Part shown: in pieces, positions 1 through 8,980 of the stretch
How positions within the stretch are numbered: the first letter of the stretch is position 1
Layout of the letters: each line of letters opens with the position of its first letter
DNA from: JAYEHK01 sp034659475
GTDB taxonomy: Bacteria; Bacillota; Syntrophomonadia; Syntrophomonadales; Syntrophomonadaceae
Direction: 5' to 3'
Length of the DNA stretch: 64,000 bases
Assembly: GCA_034659475.1 (NCBI GenBank)
Contig: JAYEHK010000121.1
Span: 17,653-81,652 of the forward strand
Position numbers and translations under genes: made by a program
Notes under the pieces: model-generated
The model's input: the letters and a program-made list of their open reading frames with translations, nothing else
What the model was told of the DNA's origin: nothing
Database searches by the model: none

Positions 1-91
1 ATTTGTGATAGACCTCTGATACCGTCATGTCGGAATTTAAGTTTAACTGACTGACCTTCTGATGATTTGCTGTTTTGCTTTCGTTAGCCAT
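1..91 (-). CDS. 5' end of an unidentified gene leaving the window
   Basis: A reading frame of 30 codons runs off the left edge. It starts at an ATG (complement of 89-91) preceded by a GGAGG ribosome-binding site at complement 101-105. The visible peptide begins MANESKTANHQKV and contains NSDMTVSEVYHK. The DMTVSEV stretch resembles the start of DUF1858-type domains, but too little is present to name it. The strong ribosome-binding site makes a real gene likely; the function is unknown. Confidence 0.55.
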   Translation of the reverse strand, partial: MANESKTANHQKVSQLNLNSDMTVSEVYHK

Positions 92-194
92 TTTCAACGT
101 CCTCCATATAACATATCAGGATATCTTTAGATTTTATTTTACCACGACTAAATACATTTTTCACCAAATTCACAGTTGCTTTGCAAATGCTATT

Positions 195-355
195 AGGGGC
201 TATCAAGAAATAAACAAGGCAGAATACGCTGAAGATTTTTCTCGCTAGACGAGGCATCAAAGCGCAGTCATACTGGACGTATGGCAAGCTTTGATAACGA
301 AGTATAGCGTGAAAAAGACCGGCGTAAATGACTAGTTTGTTTTTTGATAGTCCCT
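195..355 (-). repeat. 161-bp palindromic repeat, copy 1
   Basis: This block is the near-identical reverse complement of 4530-4690. Its ends are inverted repeats of each other (AGGGGCTATCAAGAAATAAAC against GTTTGTTTTTTGATAGTCCCT, imperfect), and the centre holds a second inverted repeat (GCTTTGAT/ATCAAAGC-type arms around TCATAC/GTATGA). No transposase is encoded inside; a 67-codon frame crossing it is incidental. It looks like a MITE-like or REP-like non-coding mobile element. Confidence 0.85.
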
Positions 356-386
356 TATGTTAACGCAATAAGATTTAGGCTACGCA

Positions 387-415
387 TTGTGACGAATAGT
401 TGCATTTCGTATAAA
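387..415 (+). promoter_or_regulatory. candidate sigma-A promoter for the larA-like gene
   Basis: TTGTGA at 387-392 and TATAAA at 410-415 are separated by exactly 17 bp and lie about 50 bp upstream of the larA-like start. The spacing is ideal and the -10 is good; the -35 has two mismatches. No terminator is seen between this gene and murB, so it may serve both. Confidence 0.45.
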
Positions 416-464
416 TGAGAAATAAACTTAAGATTATAAAAGATGAAGGGTGAATAAAAAAACG

Positions 465-1727
465 ATGAAAGTAAATCTAGCCTATGGCAAAAGTCAGAAG
501 TTCATTGAAATTGCTGATGATTGCAGAATTACTGAAGTGTTTGCAAATAAGATAAATAGACTGCAAACAGACCAAACAGGACTTGTTAATGATTCACTTC
601 AGCATCCAATCAATACCGAAAATCTGACTGCCATTATACGAAAAAAAAATGCTAAAAATGTTGTGATCGTTGTCAATGATATGACACGTCCCACACCATA
701 TAAAACCATTTTACCTCCTTTGTTTGAACAACTAAAAAAAGCCGGTATTTCTAAGGAAGACATAACTTTGCTGGTTGCACTCGGCATCCATCGTCCCCAT
801 ACAAAGGAAGATAATCTATCTATATTTGGTGAAGAGATATGCAATCAATATCGAATAGAAAACCATAATTGTGACGAAAATCTAGTATCTCTTGGAAAAC
901 TAACCAATGGAGCCGAGCTAATCATTAACAGAACGGCTGCCGAAGCGGATCTATTAATCACGACGGGAATGGTGGGGCTTCATTATTTTGCAGGGTATTC
1001 GGGGGGGAGAAAATCAGTTATGCCAGGGATTGCAGCACGGTCACTAATAGAAGCAAATCATAAAATGATGAACGATGAACGTGCACATCTGGGCAATTAT
1101 GAAAACAATCCTGTTTCAGATTTTATGATCGAAGCTGCACGTAAAGCGGGAGTGGATTTTATTCTTAATGTTGTTACTACAGGTCATCAAGAAATTGCTT
1201 ATTGTGCTGCGGGAGATCTATATGATGCCTGGGTAGATGCCGTCAAATTTTGTGAAGAAATGAATGTTGTGCCATTAGATGAAAAAGTAGATATTGTGAT
1301 CGCCAGCTGTGGTGGTTATCCAAAGGACATTAACATGTATCAGGCACAAAAAGCCATAGATTCAGCAGCTCTCGCAGTGAAAGACGGGGGTACAATTATT
1401 CTGGTGGCCGAATGCAGTGAAGGTCTCGGTGAAGCAACTTTTGAAAAATGGATTTACGAAGCCAGTACTCAGGAAGATATTATCAATCGATTTCATAATG
1501 CCTTTGAACTGGGTGGGCATAAAGCCTTTGCAATCTGCAGAACCCTTCGAAAAGCTGAAATTCTGCTTGTGAGTGAGCTTCAAGAGAAGGACGTCAGGGC
1601 GATGTTCCTGAAACCGGTAGAAAATTTACAGGATGCGCTTAATCAGGCAATAAAGAAGCATGGAAGCAATGCATCCATAATGATTATGTCGGAAGCACCT
1701 AAAATTGCTGTTAAAATACAAAAATAG
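465..1727 (+). CDS. LarA-like nickel-pincer racemase family protein
   Basis: About 420 residues, the usual length for the LarA/DUF2088 family. LarA interconverts D- and L-lactate with a nickel-pincer nucleotide cofactor; paralogues act on other 2-hydroxy acids, so the substrate is open. Family hallmarks are visible: ALGIHRPHTKED near residue 105, then GLHYFAGYSGGRKSVMPG near 170-190 with the histidine and lysine that contact the cofactor, then NHKMM. An upstream in-frame GTG at 450 has no spaced ribosome-binding site. The ATG at 465 fits homologue N-termini, although its GAAGGG lies 14 nt upstream. No larB, larC or larE maturation genes are in the window. The gene is followed by murB in the same direction. 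Confidence 0.85.
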   Translation: MKVNLAYGKSQKFIEIADDCRITEVFANKINRLQTDQTGLVNDSLQHPINTENLTAIIRKKNAKNVVIVVNDMTRPTPYKTILPPLFEQLKKAGISKEDITLLVALGIHRPHTKEDNLSIFGEEICNQYRIENHNCDENLVSLGKLTNGAELIINRTAAEADLLITTGMVGLHYFAGYSGGRKSVMPGIAARSLIEANHKMMNDERAHLGNYENNPVSDFMIEAARKAGVDFILNVVTTGHQEIAYCAAGDLYDAWVDAVKFCEEMNVVPLDEKVDIVIASCGGYPKDINMYQAQKAIDSAALAVKDGGTIILVAECSEGLGEATFEKWIYEASTQEDIINRFHNAFELGGHKAFAICRTLRKAEILLVSELQEKDVRAMFLKPVENLQDALNQAIKKHGSNASIMIMSEAPKIAVKIQK

Positions 1728-1787
1728 AATAATTATTGCTTCCAATCCATAGAGATAACTATAAATAGTGGGTTAAAGGAGAAATAC

Positions 1788-2687
1788 ATGTATAAAGCTC
1801 TGTTAGAAGCCCTCCCCCCCGAGATAATTAAACAAAATGAGCCGATGAAAATGCATACCAGTTTTAGGATTGGAGGGCCAGTTGATATAATGGTCATTCC
1901 AGAAAATATGGAGCAGATTAAAACCGTTTTGCGGTTTTGTGAAGCCGCGAATATTCCGTTGTTTGTAGTTGGCTTGGGCAGTAACCTCTTGGTTCGAGAT
2001 AAGGGGATTCGCGGTGTTGTACTTAAGATTGGGAAAGGCCTTAAAAAGGTTGAGATAAACGGTAACAGAATAAAAACACAAGCAGGGATCAGACTCGCGG
2101 AACTCAGTAAAATTGCTGCCGCTCATTCACTTTCCAGATTCGAGTTTGCAGAGGGTATTCCAGGCAGTCTCGGCGGAGCCATATTTATGAATGCCGGTGC
2201 ATACGGCGGTGAAATGAAAGATGTAATTATTAGTGTAGATGCCATCACCAAGGAAGGGGAAGAACGTACTTTTTCAGCAACGGAATTAAATTTTTCCTAC
2301 CGCAATAGTATATTTCAGCAAAATTCATACATCATACTGGCGGCTGAACTAAAGTTAAGCACTGAGAATCAAGAGAAAATTTATACCCGGATGAAACAAC
2401 TGGCCACTAGTCGCCGACAAAAACAACCGCTTCATCTGCCCAGTGCCGGAAGTGTATTCAGGAGACCAGAGGGCTACTATGTTGGGCCAATGGTTGAACA
2501 ACTTGGTTTCAAAGGATTTCGTATTGGCGGTGCTGAGGTATCAGATAAACATGCAGGGTTTATCGTAAACGCTGCAGATGCCACCGCGGATGATGTGTTA
2601 GCTATGATTAAAAAGATACAACACGAAGTAAAACAACAATATAGTGTTGACCTTCGTTCTGAAATCAGAGTCATCGGAGAAGAATAA
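1788..2687 (+). CDS. murB: UDP-N-acetylenolpyruvoylglucosamine reductase
   Basis: MurB reduces UDP-GlcNAc-enolpyruvate to UDP-MurNAc with NADPH and FAD, the second committed step of peptidoglycan synthesis in the cytoplasm. The 299-residue length matches the type II (short) enzyme. FAD-binding and catalytic motifs are complete: RIGGPVD near residue 27, GLGSNLLVRDKG near 63-74, GIPGSLGGAIFMNAGAYGGE near 122-141, SYRNSIF, PSAGSVFRRP with the catalytic serine, and a C-terminal GGAEVSDKHAGFI. The start has a GGAG site (AAAGGAGAAATACATG). It stands apart from other mur genes, within the segment framed by the 161-bp repeats. Confidence 0.95.
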   Translation: MYKALLEALPPEIIKQNEPMKMHTSFRIGGPVDIMVIPENMEQIKTVLRFCEAANIPLFVVGLGSNLLVRDKGIRGVVLKIGKGLKKVEINGNRIKTQAGIRLAELSKIAAAHSLSRFEFAEGIPGSLGGAIFMNAGAYGGEMKDVIISVDAITKEGEERTFSATELNFSYRNSIFQQNSYIILAAELKLSTENQEKIYTRMKQLATSRRQKQPLHLPSAGSVFRRPEGYYVGPMVEQLGFKGFRIGGAEVSDKHAGFIVNAADATADDVLAMIKKIQHEVKQQYSVDLRSEIRVIGEE

Positions 2688-2705
2688 CAAAAAAAGGAAT
2701 TTAGC

Positions 2706-4445
2706 ATGAAAAAAACAGTAATCTGTGCCCTTAACGCAAAATTCATTCACTCCTCACTTGCGATTAGGTATTTGACCTCATTTTGCAAGAAAAACAACAT
2801 CTCAAATATCTCGATGCTGGAGTTCACTATTAATGATTTAACAGATAATATTATCCCGGCTATTTATGAGGAACACCCTGATATTCTTTGCTTTTCCTGT
2901 TATATCTGGAATATTGATATGATACATCGTATTGCATCAAGTCTAAAAAAAGTATCACCACATACCACGATTATTTTTGGCGGACCGGAGGTAAGTTACG
3001 ACGCTGAAGAACTGTTAAAACACCATCCATATATTGATTGTATTATTCGTGGAGAAGGAGAGCTCACCCTTTTAGAATTAATTCATGCGATCAATGAGGA
3101 CAGGCCCTGGGATTCAATTGAAGGCATTAGTTACCAAACGTCCTGCGTACCTTTGTCTACCTCTGACCGTCCCCTAATTAAAGAACTTGATATAATCCCG
3201 TTCCCTTATGAAAATGAGCTAGCGTCTCTCGAGGATAAAATTGTTTATTATGAAACCAACCGCGGCTGTCCCTTTAACTGCAGTTATTGTCTGTCATCCA
3301 CGATTAAAGGTGTCCGGTTTTTTTCAATGGACAGAGTGAAAAAAGACCTTTTGACGTTAATGAACCATAGGGTGCGCGAGATAAAATTTGTTGATCGAAG
3401 TTTTAATTGTAACGAAAAAAGAGCTATGCAAATAATGCAGTTTATCCTTGAGCATAAACCGCAAAACACATTTCATTTTGAAATTGAACCCGACCTCTTG
3501 ACAGATTCTATGCTGGAGTATTTAACCACCGTCCCACCGGATTTATTTAACTTTGAAATTGGTATTCAGTCGACGTTTACTCCAACATTACGAGCTGTTA
3601 ACCGAAGGGGTGTATGGGAAATCATTAAGCCGAAAATAAGATTTTTAAGAGAAAACACACATATTCACACTCACCTTGATCTAATAGCAGGGTTACCCTT
3701 TGAATCGTTTGCTCAATTCAAAACATCATTCAATCAATTATTTTTAGTACATCCCCATGTAATCCAACTGGGTTTTTTAAAATTATTAAAAGGCGCTGCA
3801 ATAAGAGAACAACCGAATGAACATGCATATCTGTTTGAGGATTTACCACCGTATCAAATCCTGCAGAATCAATACATGACTTATGCTGAACTGGTTCAGT
3901 TAGAAAGAATTGCCGACTTATTGGATCGCTATTATAATAGTGATCTATTTCAAATGAGTTTGACATACATCATAAACAGTCTCTATAAAGAAGATGCCTT
4001 TGCCTTTTGGGATGATTTTGTCACCTTCTGGAATGATAAAAAGCTTTTTGCATTGGGACACAAAAGGGAAACGCTATATACATTTTTAATGCAATTCACT
4101 CACATTTATCATCCGGATCACATAAACGTTTTGAATGAGTTAATCAAGTTTGATTTCCTTCAAAAGAATCACAAAACAAACCTGCCCGATGCTATAGTGA
4201 GCATCAACCCGACTAATTTAAACGAACAAACCTATGACCTAATAAAAGATGAATCGTTTATAGATCAATATCTTCCGGAATTTATAGGAAAATCACATCG
4301 TGAAGTTCGCAAATGTGTTCATATGGAATATTTCACAATTAACCCTCGGGACACCACAATGAACACAGATTTACAGCCGATTATGTTTGTTTATGATAAA
4401 CAGAAAAAAACACCCCGACGGATAATAAATTTGGAACCTTGTTAA
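2706..4445 (+). CDS. B12-binding-domain radical SAM protein, DUF4080 type
   Basis: 579 residues. The N-terminal ~140 residues form a cobalamin-binding-like Rossmann fold (GGPEVSYDAEELL near 95, then IIRGEGELTLLELI). A radical SAM core follows with the cluster motif CPFNCSYC near residue 190 (CxxxCxxC). The C-terminal ~180 residues match the architecture of DUF4080 proteins from Clostridia. The family is suspected to act as methyltransferases or methylthiotransferases, but substrates are unknown. It starts 18 nt after murB with an AAAGGAATTTAGC spacer, so the two are probably cotranscribed. Confidence 0.85.
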   Translation: MKKTVICALNAKFIHSSLAIRYLTSFCKKNNISNISMLEFTINDLTDNIIPAIYEEHPDILCFSCYIWNIDMIHRIASSLKKVSPHTTIIFGGPEVSYDAEELLKHHPYIDCIIRGEGELTLLELIHAINEDRPWDSIEGISYQTSCVPLSTSDRPLIKELDIIPFPYENELASLEDKIVYYETNRGCPFNCSYCLSSTIKGVRFFSMDRVKKDLLTLMNHRVREIKFVDRSFNCNEKRAMQIMQFILEHKPQNTFHFEIEPDLLTDSMLEYLTTVPPDLFNFEIGIQSTFTPTLRAVNRRGVWEIIKPKIRFLRENTHIHTHLDLIAGLPFESFAQFKTSFNQLFLVHPHVIQLGFLKLLKGAAIREQPNEHAYLFEDLPPYQILQNQYMTYAELVQLERIADLLDRYYNSDLFQMSLTYIINSLYKEDAFAFWDDFVTFWNDKKLFALGHKRETLYTFLMQFTHIYHPDHINVLNELIKFDFLQKNHKTNLPDAIVSINPTNLNEQTYDLIKDESFIDQYLPEFIGKSHREVRKCVHMEYFTINPRDTTMNTDLQPIMFVYDKQKKTPRRIINLEPC

Positions 4446-4529
4446 CATGAAATACTACTATAAATTGCAAAATGATTGTACGACAGTGATCCAGGGCTCA
4501 CTGTCGCATTTTTTCGATTTTTCGATGTA

Positions 4530-4690
4530 AGGGACTATCAAAAAATAAACTAGTCATTTACGCCGGTCTTTTTCACGCTATACTTCGTTATCAAAGCTTG
4601 TCATACGTCCAGTATGACTGCGCTTTGATGCCTCGTCTAACGAGAAAAATCCTCAGCGTATTCTGCCTTGTTTATTTCTTGATAGTCCCT
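4530..4690 (+). repeat. 161-bp palindromic repeat, copy 2
   Basis: The inverted partner of 195-355, differing at only a handful of positions. The ends are AGGGACTATCAA and TTGATAGTCCCT, a perfect 12-bp terminal inverted repeat. Internally ATCAAAGC and GCTTTGAT enclose TCATAC/GTATGA, so the whole element can fold into a long hairpin. The two copies bracket larA-like, murB and the radical SAM gene. Confidence 0.85.
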
Positions 4691-4786
4691 AACCTGTTAG
4701 GAGACAAGAATTTCCTTGCATTTTGCAGTAACATAACATATCCTGCAATTAAATAGTAGATAAATGATAGGAAGGGAGTTTACTCA

Positions 4787-5395
4787 ATGATTGAAGATCA
4801 GATCCAGCAGTTGCGTGGTCGTAAAGCCAACATTCTTGATCATCAAAAATCTTTTCAATCGTCAGTATTATTGCCTGTTGTAAAAATAGACGATGAATTA
4901 CAGGTCCTATTTGAAAAAAGGTCAGCAGATTTAAAGCTGCAACCCGGAGAGATTTGCTTTCCCGGAGGGAAAATAGAAAAAGGTGAAACATCAGAAGAAA
5001 CTGTACTAAGAGAAACCTGTGAGGAATTAGGGCTTAGTTCCAACGATATAGAAATCCTTGCCCCTCTTGATATCATGGTGAGTCCATTTAATGCAATAAT
5101 TTATCCATATATTGGAATAATCGACGATCCTTCTAAGATTGAATATAACCCGGATGAGGTTGAACAAATCTTTTTTGTCCCTTTATCTTTTTTCCTCTTA
5201 AATAGCCCAAAACTAACTAAATTACACCTTCAAATCAGGATGCCAGATGATTATCCGTTTGAGTTAGTGCCTTATGGTAAAAACTATCCTTACCGTGAGG
5301 GTGTCTATCCACAGCAATTTTACGTGTGGGAAGACAAAGTTATTTGGGGTTTAACGGCTCGCATCCTGTATCACTTTTTATCCTTATTGAAATAA
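4787..5395 (+). CDS. Nudix hydrolase, CoA-pyrophosphatase type
   Basis: 202 residues. The Nudix box is intact near residues 63-87: GGKIEKGETSEETVLRETCE followed by ELG, matching GX5EX7REUXEEXGU. The preceding LQPGEICFPGG matches the NudL/YeaB/PCD1 branch, which hydrolyses CoA and CoA derivatives to 4'-phosphopantetheine and 3',5'-ADP; specificity is inferred. The start has a GGAAGGGAG site 8-10 nt upstream. The gene stands alone, preceded by repeat copy 2 and followed by a hairpin-rich spacer. Confidence 0.85.
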   Translation: MIEDQIQQLRGRKANILDHQKSFQSSVLLPVVKIDDELQVLFEKRSADLKLQPGEICFPGGKIEKGETSEETVLRETCEELGLSSNDIEILAPLDIMVSPFNAIIYPYIGIIDDPSKIEYNPDEVEQIFFVPLSFFLLNSPKLTKLHLQIRMPDDYPFELVPYGKNYPYREGVYPQQFYVWEDKVIWGLTARILYHFLSLLK

Positions 5396-5789
5396 TGCAA
5401 CAAATGATTACAAATAGGGTCTGACCCTAGCATGTACTGATGAAAATAGGTTAGGGGTGAGGAGTCAGGCGCTATGCGCCAAGCATTGACCTTACTCCTC
5501 ACCCCTAACCCTTTAAAAAAAGTCCGCATCCTTAATCACGACCGAAGGGAGTATCAGCGTCCTATTAAAGGTGACCGATAGGGAACATTAGTTGCACCTG
5601 TAAGGTGTTGTACCCGTAAGGGTGTGTCTATTTAAAAAATCTGCGTAAATCATAAAAATCATAATGATCTGCGTCTATTAAAAACCTATTTTCTAACAAA
5701 TCAATAATCAGATTCAACTAACAATGTAGTGACTTTCCTGTTATACTTAACATTAGACAATTTTAAATTTTAAACAGGAGGAACAACAT
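5396..5789. other. hairpin-rich intergenic spacer
   Basis: No gene is seen in these ~390 bases. They hold GGGTCTGACCC (5417-5427), a large hairpin (5449-5510), two small repeated stem-loops of the form CACCTGTAAGGTG and ACCCGTAAGGGTG (about 5593-5625), and two copies of ATCTGCGT (about 5639-5675). The pattern suggests decayed repeat elements rather than a riboswitch of a class I recognise. Confidence 0.5.
5449..5510. repeat. 17-bp perfect stem with nested hairpin
   Basis: GGTTAGGGGTGAGGAGT at 5449-5465 is perfectly complementary to 5494-5510. The 28-nt loop itself contains GGCGC-TAT-GCGCC (5468-5480). There is no T tract on the + side, so it is more likely a repeat element than a simple terminator. 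Confidence 0.7.
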
Positions 5790-6320
5790 TTGGGACACAT
5801 TTTTAGTTTTATCAGTGCTGGAGACAGAAGAGTTTTTTTGATCTTAAATCGGCGATTACAGTGTTTGCTGTTAGATATTGTTATGCAGATTTTTACCCAG
5901 ATGGGTTCTTTAATGTTTGTGGCTATTTTAGCAATGTTTTTCTATTTCTCTGGTTGCCGTAATCTGGTGGAACTGTCGGGACAATTAATTGCTGTTTTGT
6001 TAATTAGTCAGGTCTTTGTTCAAGTTATTAAACGAATGGTAAATCGTCCACGTCCTTTTCGGGTATTGGAAAACGCTATTGCTAAAAGACCTCCAACGTG
6101 TAAGTATTCCTTCCCCAGCGGTCATACTAGTGCTGCCTTCTGTATTGCGTTTGCTTTGTCGAGCGGGATTCCTGGATTAAGTTTTGTATTCTTTTCTTTG
6201 GCATCTATGGTTGGTGTATCAAGAATTTATTTGGGTGCCCATTATCCAACCGATGTACTGGTAGGATATTTTACGGCCTATGCTTCATTTCTGTTAAACG
6301 CCCGTTTTTTCCTGGGCTAA
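5790..6320 (+). CDS. PAP2-family membrane phosphatase
   Basis: 176 residues with about five hydrophobic segments. The phosphatase signature is complete: KRMVNRPRP near residue 74 (KX6RP), PSGHTSAAF near 109 (PSGH) and SRIYLGAHYPTDV near 148 (SRX5HX3D). Such enzymes dephosphorylate undecaprenyl diphosphate or other lipid phosphates at the outer face of the membrane; undecaprenyl recycling is plausible but not shown. It starts at TTG with an excellent AGGAGG site (ACAGGAGGAACAACATTTG). Confidence 0.85.
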   Translation: MGHIFSFISAGDRRVFLILNRRLQCLLLDIVMQIFTQMGSLMFVAILAMFFYFSGCRNLVELSGQLIAVLLISQVFVQVIKRMVNRPRPFRVLENAIAKRPPTCKYSFPSGHTSAAFCIAFALSSGIPGLSFVFFSLASMVGVSRIYLGAHYPTDVLVGYFTAYASFLLNARFFLG

Positions 6321-6477
6321 GACCTTCTAAAACCCCTCTTGTAATTCTGTTTGGTATATAGTTTTATACTCCCCGGTCGCATGTGGTTCTGAAATGGCAA
6401 AATTCAAAATAACCTTTCATAAGAACCGAATTTGTTTATTCAAACGATTGGAAAGATTTGACAGGGGAGGTCTGCGT

Positions 6478-6954
6478 TTGCAAAAAACATACGTGCTAGA
6501 TACTAACATTCTTCTATCTGAAAACCCCAGTCAGTCCGCATTGGCCTATTTTAATGGTCAAAAGCTCTTACCGCTGCGCTATTTACATCATCGTCCTTTT
6601 GGTATCAGTCCTAAAAATGCCGACCAAAATTTTCTTCAGGAAGCACTTTACTGTAGTCCTGATGAAGCCTCGCTAGTTATTGCACGTGGACCTGCCGGAA
6701 CCGCAAAAACATTTTATTCCCTTGCTGTAGGACTTGATATGGTTATGAGCAGCAGCAAAAAGGCCTATCGAAAAATCCTCTTCTGTCGGCCTAATATTAC
6801 TATGGATGAGGATATAGGTTTTTTGCCTGGAACAGAAAGTGAGAAGTTAGGTCCGCTGCTAAGAGGTGTAAAGGATAACCTGGAGATTCTTCTGGATACG
6901 GAAGAAGAGTGCGAGCGTTCCTATCTCGCCTCGGAAGGTGCCAAAAGAATGTAA
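6478..6954 (+). pseudogene. PhoH2-type (PIN plus PhoH ATPase) gene with internal and C-terminal loss
   Basis: The frame starts at TTG 6478 with a GGGGAGG site and reads LQKTYVLDTNILLSENPS, the start of a PIN RNase domain. After about 25 residues it jumps to the linker and PhoH ATPase (FLQEALYCSPDEA, then the P-loop GPAGTAKTF). It ends at residue ~158 after GFLPGTESEKLGPLLRG. Intact proteins of this type have about 430-450 residues, so most of the PIN domain and the end of the ATPase are missing. An upstream in-frame ATG at 6394 lacks a good site. Confidence 0.75.
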
Positions 6955-6987
6955 AGGAGATGCAACCGTTTCAGTTTGCATCTCCTT
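6954..6987 (+). terminator. hairpin after the phoH remnant
   Basis: AAGGAGATGCAA (6954-6965) pairs with TTGCATCTCCTT (6976-6987). The T tract behind it is weak (GTTCATAAATT). It overlaps the stop codon of the remnant. Confidence 0.5.
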
Positions 6988-7146
6988 GTTCATAAATTCT
7001 CAGCCTTATATGCTATCTAATTAATTTGAAAACACCCTTGTCTTTTGCATATATTTTGTTTACTGATGATAGTTTGTTTTACCGGTTTACATCAATAAGC
7101 AAGCACTATATAACAGGAATTCTGTATACAGATTTCTCCAACAATA

Positions 7147-7533
7147 CTAAGCAGCGTCGGTTCGTTTTAACCGCCGCTCTTGTATTCGAGTAATTACTTT
7201 TATAAAAAGTGCAGAACTCACAAACCAGGCGATCAACGCAATAACTAATGCTAAACCCCATTTACCAGTATATGCCATAATAAGATACGAGGTTATCACA
7301 CAAACAGTGCACCCCATCATTCCTGCCACTGCACCCAGAGCTACTTCTCCAGCATCTTTTGATCCCTGGAAAACACCTGCCATAATCACAGCAGCAACCA
7401 TTACTGCTGGAAATGCTGCAAAAATACCCGCAAATGATTTCCACGGAATAACCTGGACCAGTATATAACAGGCGGCAACAGAAGCACCCCCTAATATAAA
7501 TCGTAATGCAAGATCCTTTATCTGGCGATCCAT
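7147..7533 (-). CDS. DUF3147 family membrane protein, second of a pair
   Basis: About 128 residues with four predicted membrane helices. It opens MDRQIKDLALRFILGGASV and contains GIFAAFPAVMVAAV, the DUF3147 pattern. The frame is open further upstream, but the ATG at complement 7531-7533 has a strong AGGAGGGTTAAATCA site and fits the neighbouring paralogue, so that start was chosen. Function is unknown. It lies 13 nt downstream of a paralogue, so the two probably form a heteromeric membrane complex or recent duplication. Confidence 0.7.
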   Translation of the reverse strand: MDRQIKDLALRFILGGASVAACYILVQVIPWKSFAGIFAAFPAVMVAAVIMAGVFQGSKDAGEVALGAVAGMMGCTVCVITSYLIMAYTGKWGLALVIALIAWFVSSALFIKVITRIQERRLKRTDAA

Positions 7534-7546
7534 TGATTTAACCCTC

Positions 7547-7912
7547 CTAGTAAAACAATTTACACGTGAAATAGATACCCGTTGCGGCAAATAGCCATAT
7601 GAAAAGAGCCTGTACCAGACCTTTTTTCCAGCCATTTTTAACGATATAGCGGCTCGCAGCAACAGCGCATATAATATCTGCTACCATGCCAATAAAAGCA
7701 CCCTCGGACAAACGCATGGATAGGGTCAACAACTCATCTCCACCATATTCTAAGCACAAACTCAAAATGGCTGCCAGATAAACAGCAGGAAAAGCTGCAA
7801 AGACTCCTCCTATACGACCACCAAATGCCCGCGCTACAAGAGTTGAGGCAACAACTGCACTTCCACCAAGAACAAAACGAAGCACAATTGGCCACACTAA
7901 AGCCAATTCCAT
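7547..7912 (-). CDS. DUF3147 family membrane protein, first of a pair
   Basis: About 121 residues, four hydrophobic segments, with FVLGGSAVVASTLVAR and GGVFAAFPAVYLAAI, closely parallel to the downstream paralogue. The ATG at complement 7910-7912 has an AAGG 11 nt upstream; a GTG at 7921 is too close to that site. No function is established for DUF3147. The pair is transcribed away from the phoH remnant's hairpin and faces it. Confidence 0.65.
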   Translation of the reverse strand: MELALVWPIVLRFVLGGSAVVASTLVARAFGGRIGGVFAAFPAVYLAAILSLCLEYGGDELLTLSMRLSEGAFIGMVADIICAVAASRYIVKNGWKKGLVQALFIWLFAATGIYFTCKLFY

Positions 7913-8096
7913 TAGATACACAACCTTTTTCGCAATAATTCGACACCGTTTATTATATACCTATTAAATAAATTGTACTATGGTCAACGCTGGAAAGCAT
8001 AATCAACCCATTAATGTTCTGTATGTGTTACTGTTGCTTTTATTTATAATCCTGTAAAATAATATATAACGATCATAATCAAGGAGCAAACTTAAA

Positions 8097-8891
8097 ATGG
8101 AAAATGACGATTGGCAAGATGAGTTTGAAGAACCAATAGAATTCACATACGATGAAGATTTAGAAGAAGAGAGAAAACAACGGCCCATTCAATTTCGAAT
8201 TATAGCCGGAATAGTATTGTTGTGCTTTACTTTTTTGGCTTTTCCAATGATTAAACTATTATATACAGAAGTCGTCACAATACCTATAGATCATAAACTG
8301 AAAAACGATCCTTTGGTTGTTAACAGCCGTTCTGCTGTGGTATCCATTGAAGGTCAACAAAACAGTACGACACGGGTTGTTAAAAAAGGAACCGGGTTCA
8401 GTATAGGAGAAAACGGTCCAATCCTTACTAATTTTCATGTTGTGGATGGATCGGAACGCATAAAAGTATCATTAGGAGATGGAAAAATATATTTTAGTAA
8501 TGACATACAGCACATTGAAGGCATGGATCTGGCTCTTGTCTTTATTAAAGCGAACAATCTTCCTAATCTTACGCTTGATTATGATGCTATTGTTTCCATT
8601 GGCGATAAGGTAACCGTCATTGGCAATCCCCTTGGCTCTGACAGAGTGGCTTCGCAGGGAACTATAGGACAGTTCCACTTACGCGCGGATGAGGGACGAG
8701 TTTTTGACATTTCAGTTCCGGCAAAGCCGGGAAGCAGTGGCAGTCCAGTATTAAACCAGAACGGTAAAGTCATCGGAGTAATCTATGCTTCAACACATAT
8801 TGATATCAATGGTCAGACAGAAGAGCGCGCTCTGGCTATTCCGATCAGTCCTCTAAAAACCCTACAGTCAGACTTTTTGGGGAGAGATTAA
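8097..8891 (+). CDS. membrane-anchored trypsin-like serine protease (HtrA-like, no PDZ)
   Basis: 264 residues. An acidic N-terminal tail (residues 1-30) is followed by one membrane segment near 37-58 (IAGIVLLCFTFLAFPMI), then an extracytoplasmic S1C-type protease domain. The catalytic triad is visible: histidine in TNFHVVDGSE near 115, aspartate in EGMDLALVFI near 144, serine in GSSGSPVLNQ near 215. The protein ends after the protease domain, so a PDZ domain is absent. The role is probably envelope protein quality control. The start has AAGGAGC 9 nt upstream. A dinB remnant follows directly. Confidence 0.85.
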   Translation: MENDDWQDEFEEPIEFTYDEDLEEERKQRPIQFRIIAGIVLLCFTFLAFPMIKLLYTEVVTIPIDHKLKNDPLVVNSRSAVVSIEGQQNSTTRVVKKGTGFSIGENGPILTNFHVVDGSERIKVSLGDGKIYFSNDIQHIEGMDLALVFIKANNLPNLTLDYDAIVSIGDKVTVIGNPLGSDRVASQGTIGQFHLRADEGRVFDISVPAKPGSSGSPVLNQNGKVIGVIYASTHIDINGQTEERALAIPISPLKTLQSDFLGRD

Positions 8892-8893
8892 TC

Positions 8894-8980
8894 ATAACCA
8901 ATCACATTACAAGTGAACTGGCAATTCATCAATGTGATCTGGATGCTTTTTATGTTTCTGTTGAACAGCTAGACAATCAT
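8894..8980 (+). pseudogene. N-terminal remnant of DNA polymerase IV (dinB)
   Basis: In frame downstream of the protease stop the DNA encodes AIHQCDLDAFYVSVEQLDN, the unmistakable catalytic N-terminus of Y-family polymerases (the DLDAFYxSVEQ motif carries a metal-binding aspartate). The expected start codon position reads ATA. Homology stops after ~28 residues and the sequence then belongs to an oppositely oriented MFS remnant, so everything else was deleted. Confidence 0.8.

Noticed and set aside
84..287. 67-codon frame through repeat copy 1
   Set aside because: Most of it lies in the non-coding 161-bp repeat and it overlaps the ribosome-binding site of the real gene start at 91.
5593..5625. 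Two small adjacent hairpins (CACCTGTAAGGTG, ACCCGTAAGGGTG) as a possible riboswitch
   Set aside because: They do not match any riboswitch core I know and the following gene (PAP2 phosphatase) starts 165 bp later with an ordinary leader.
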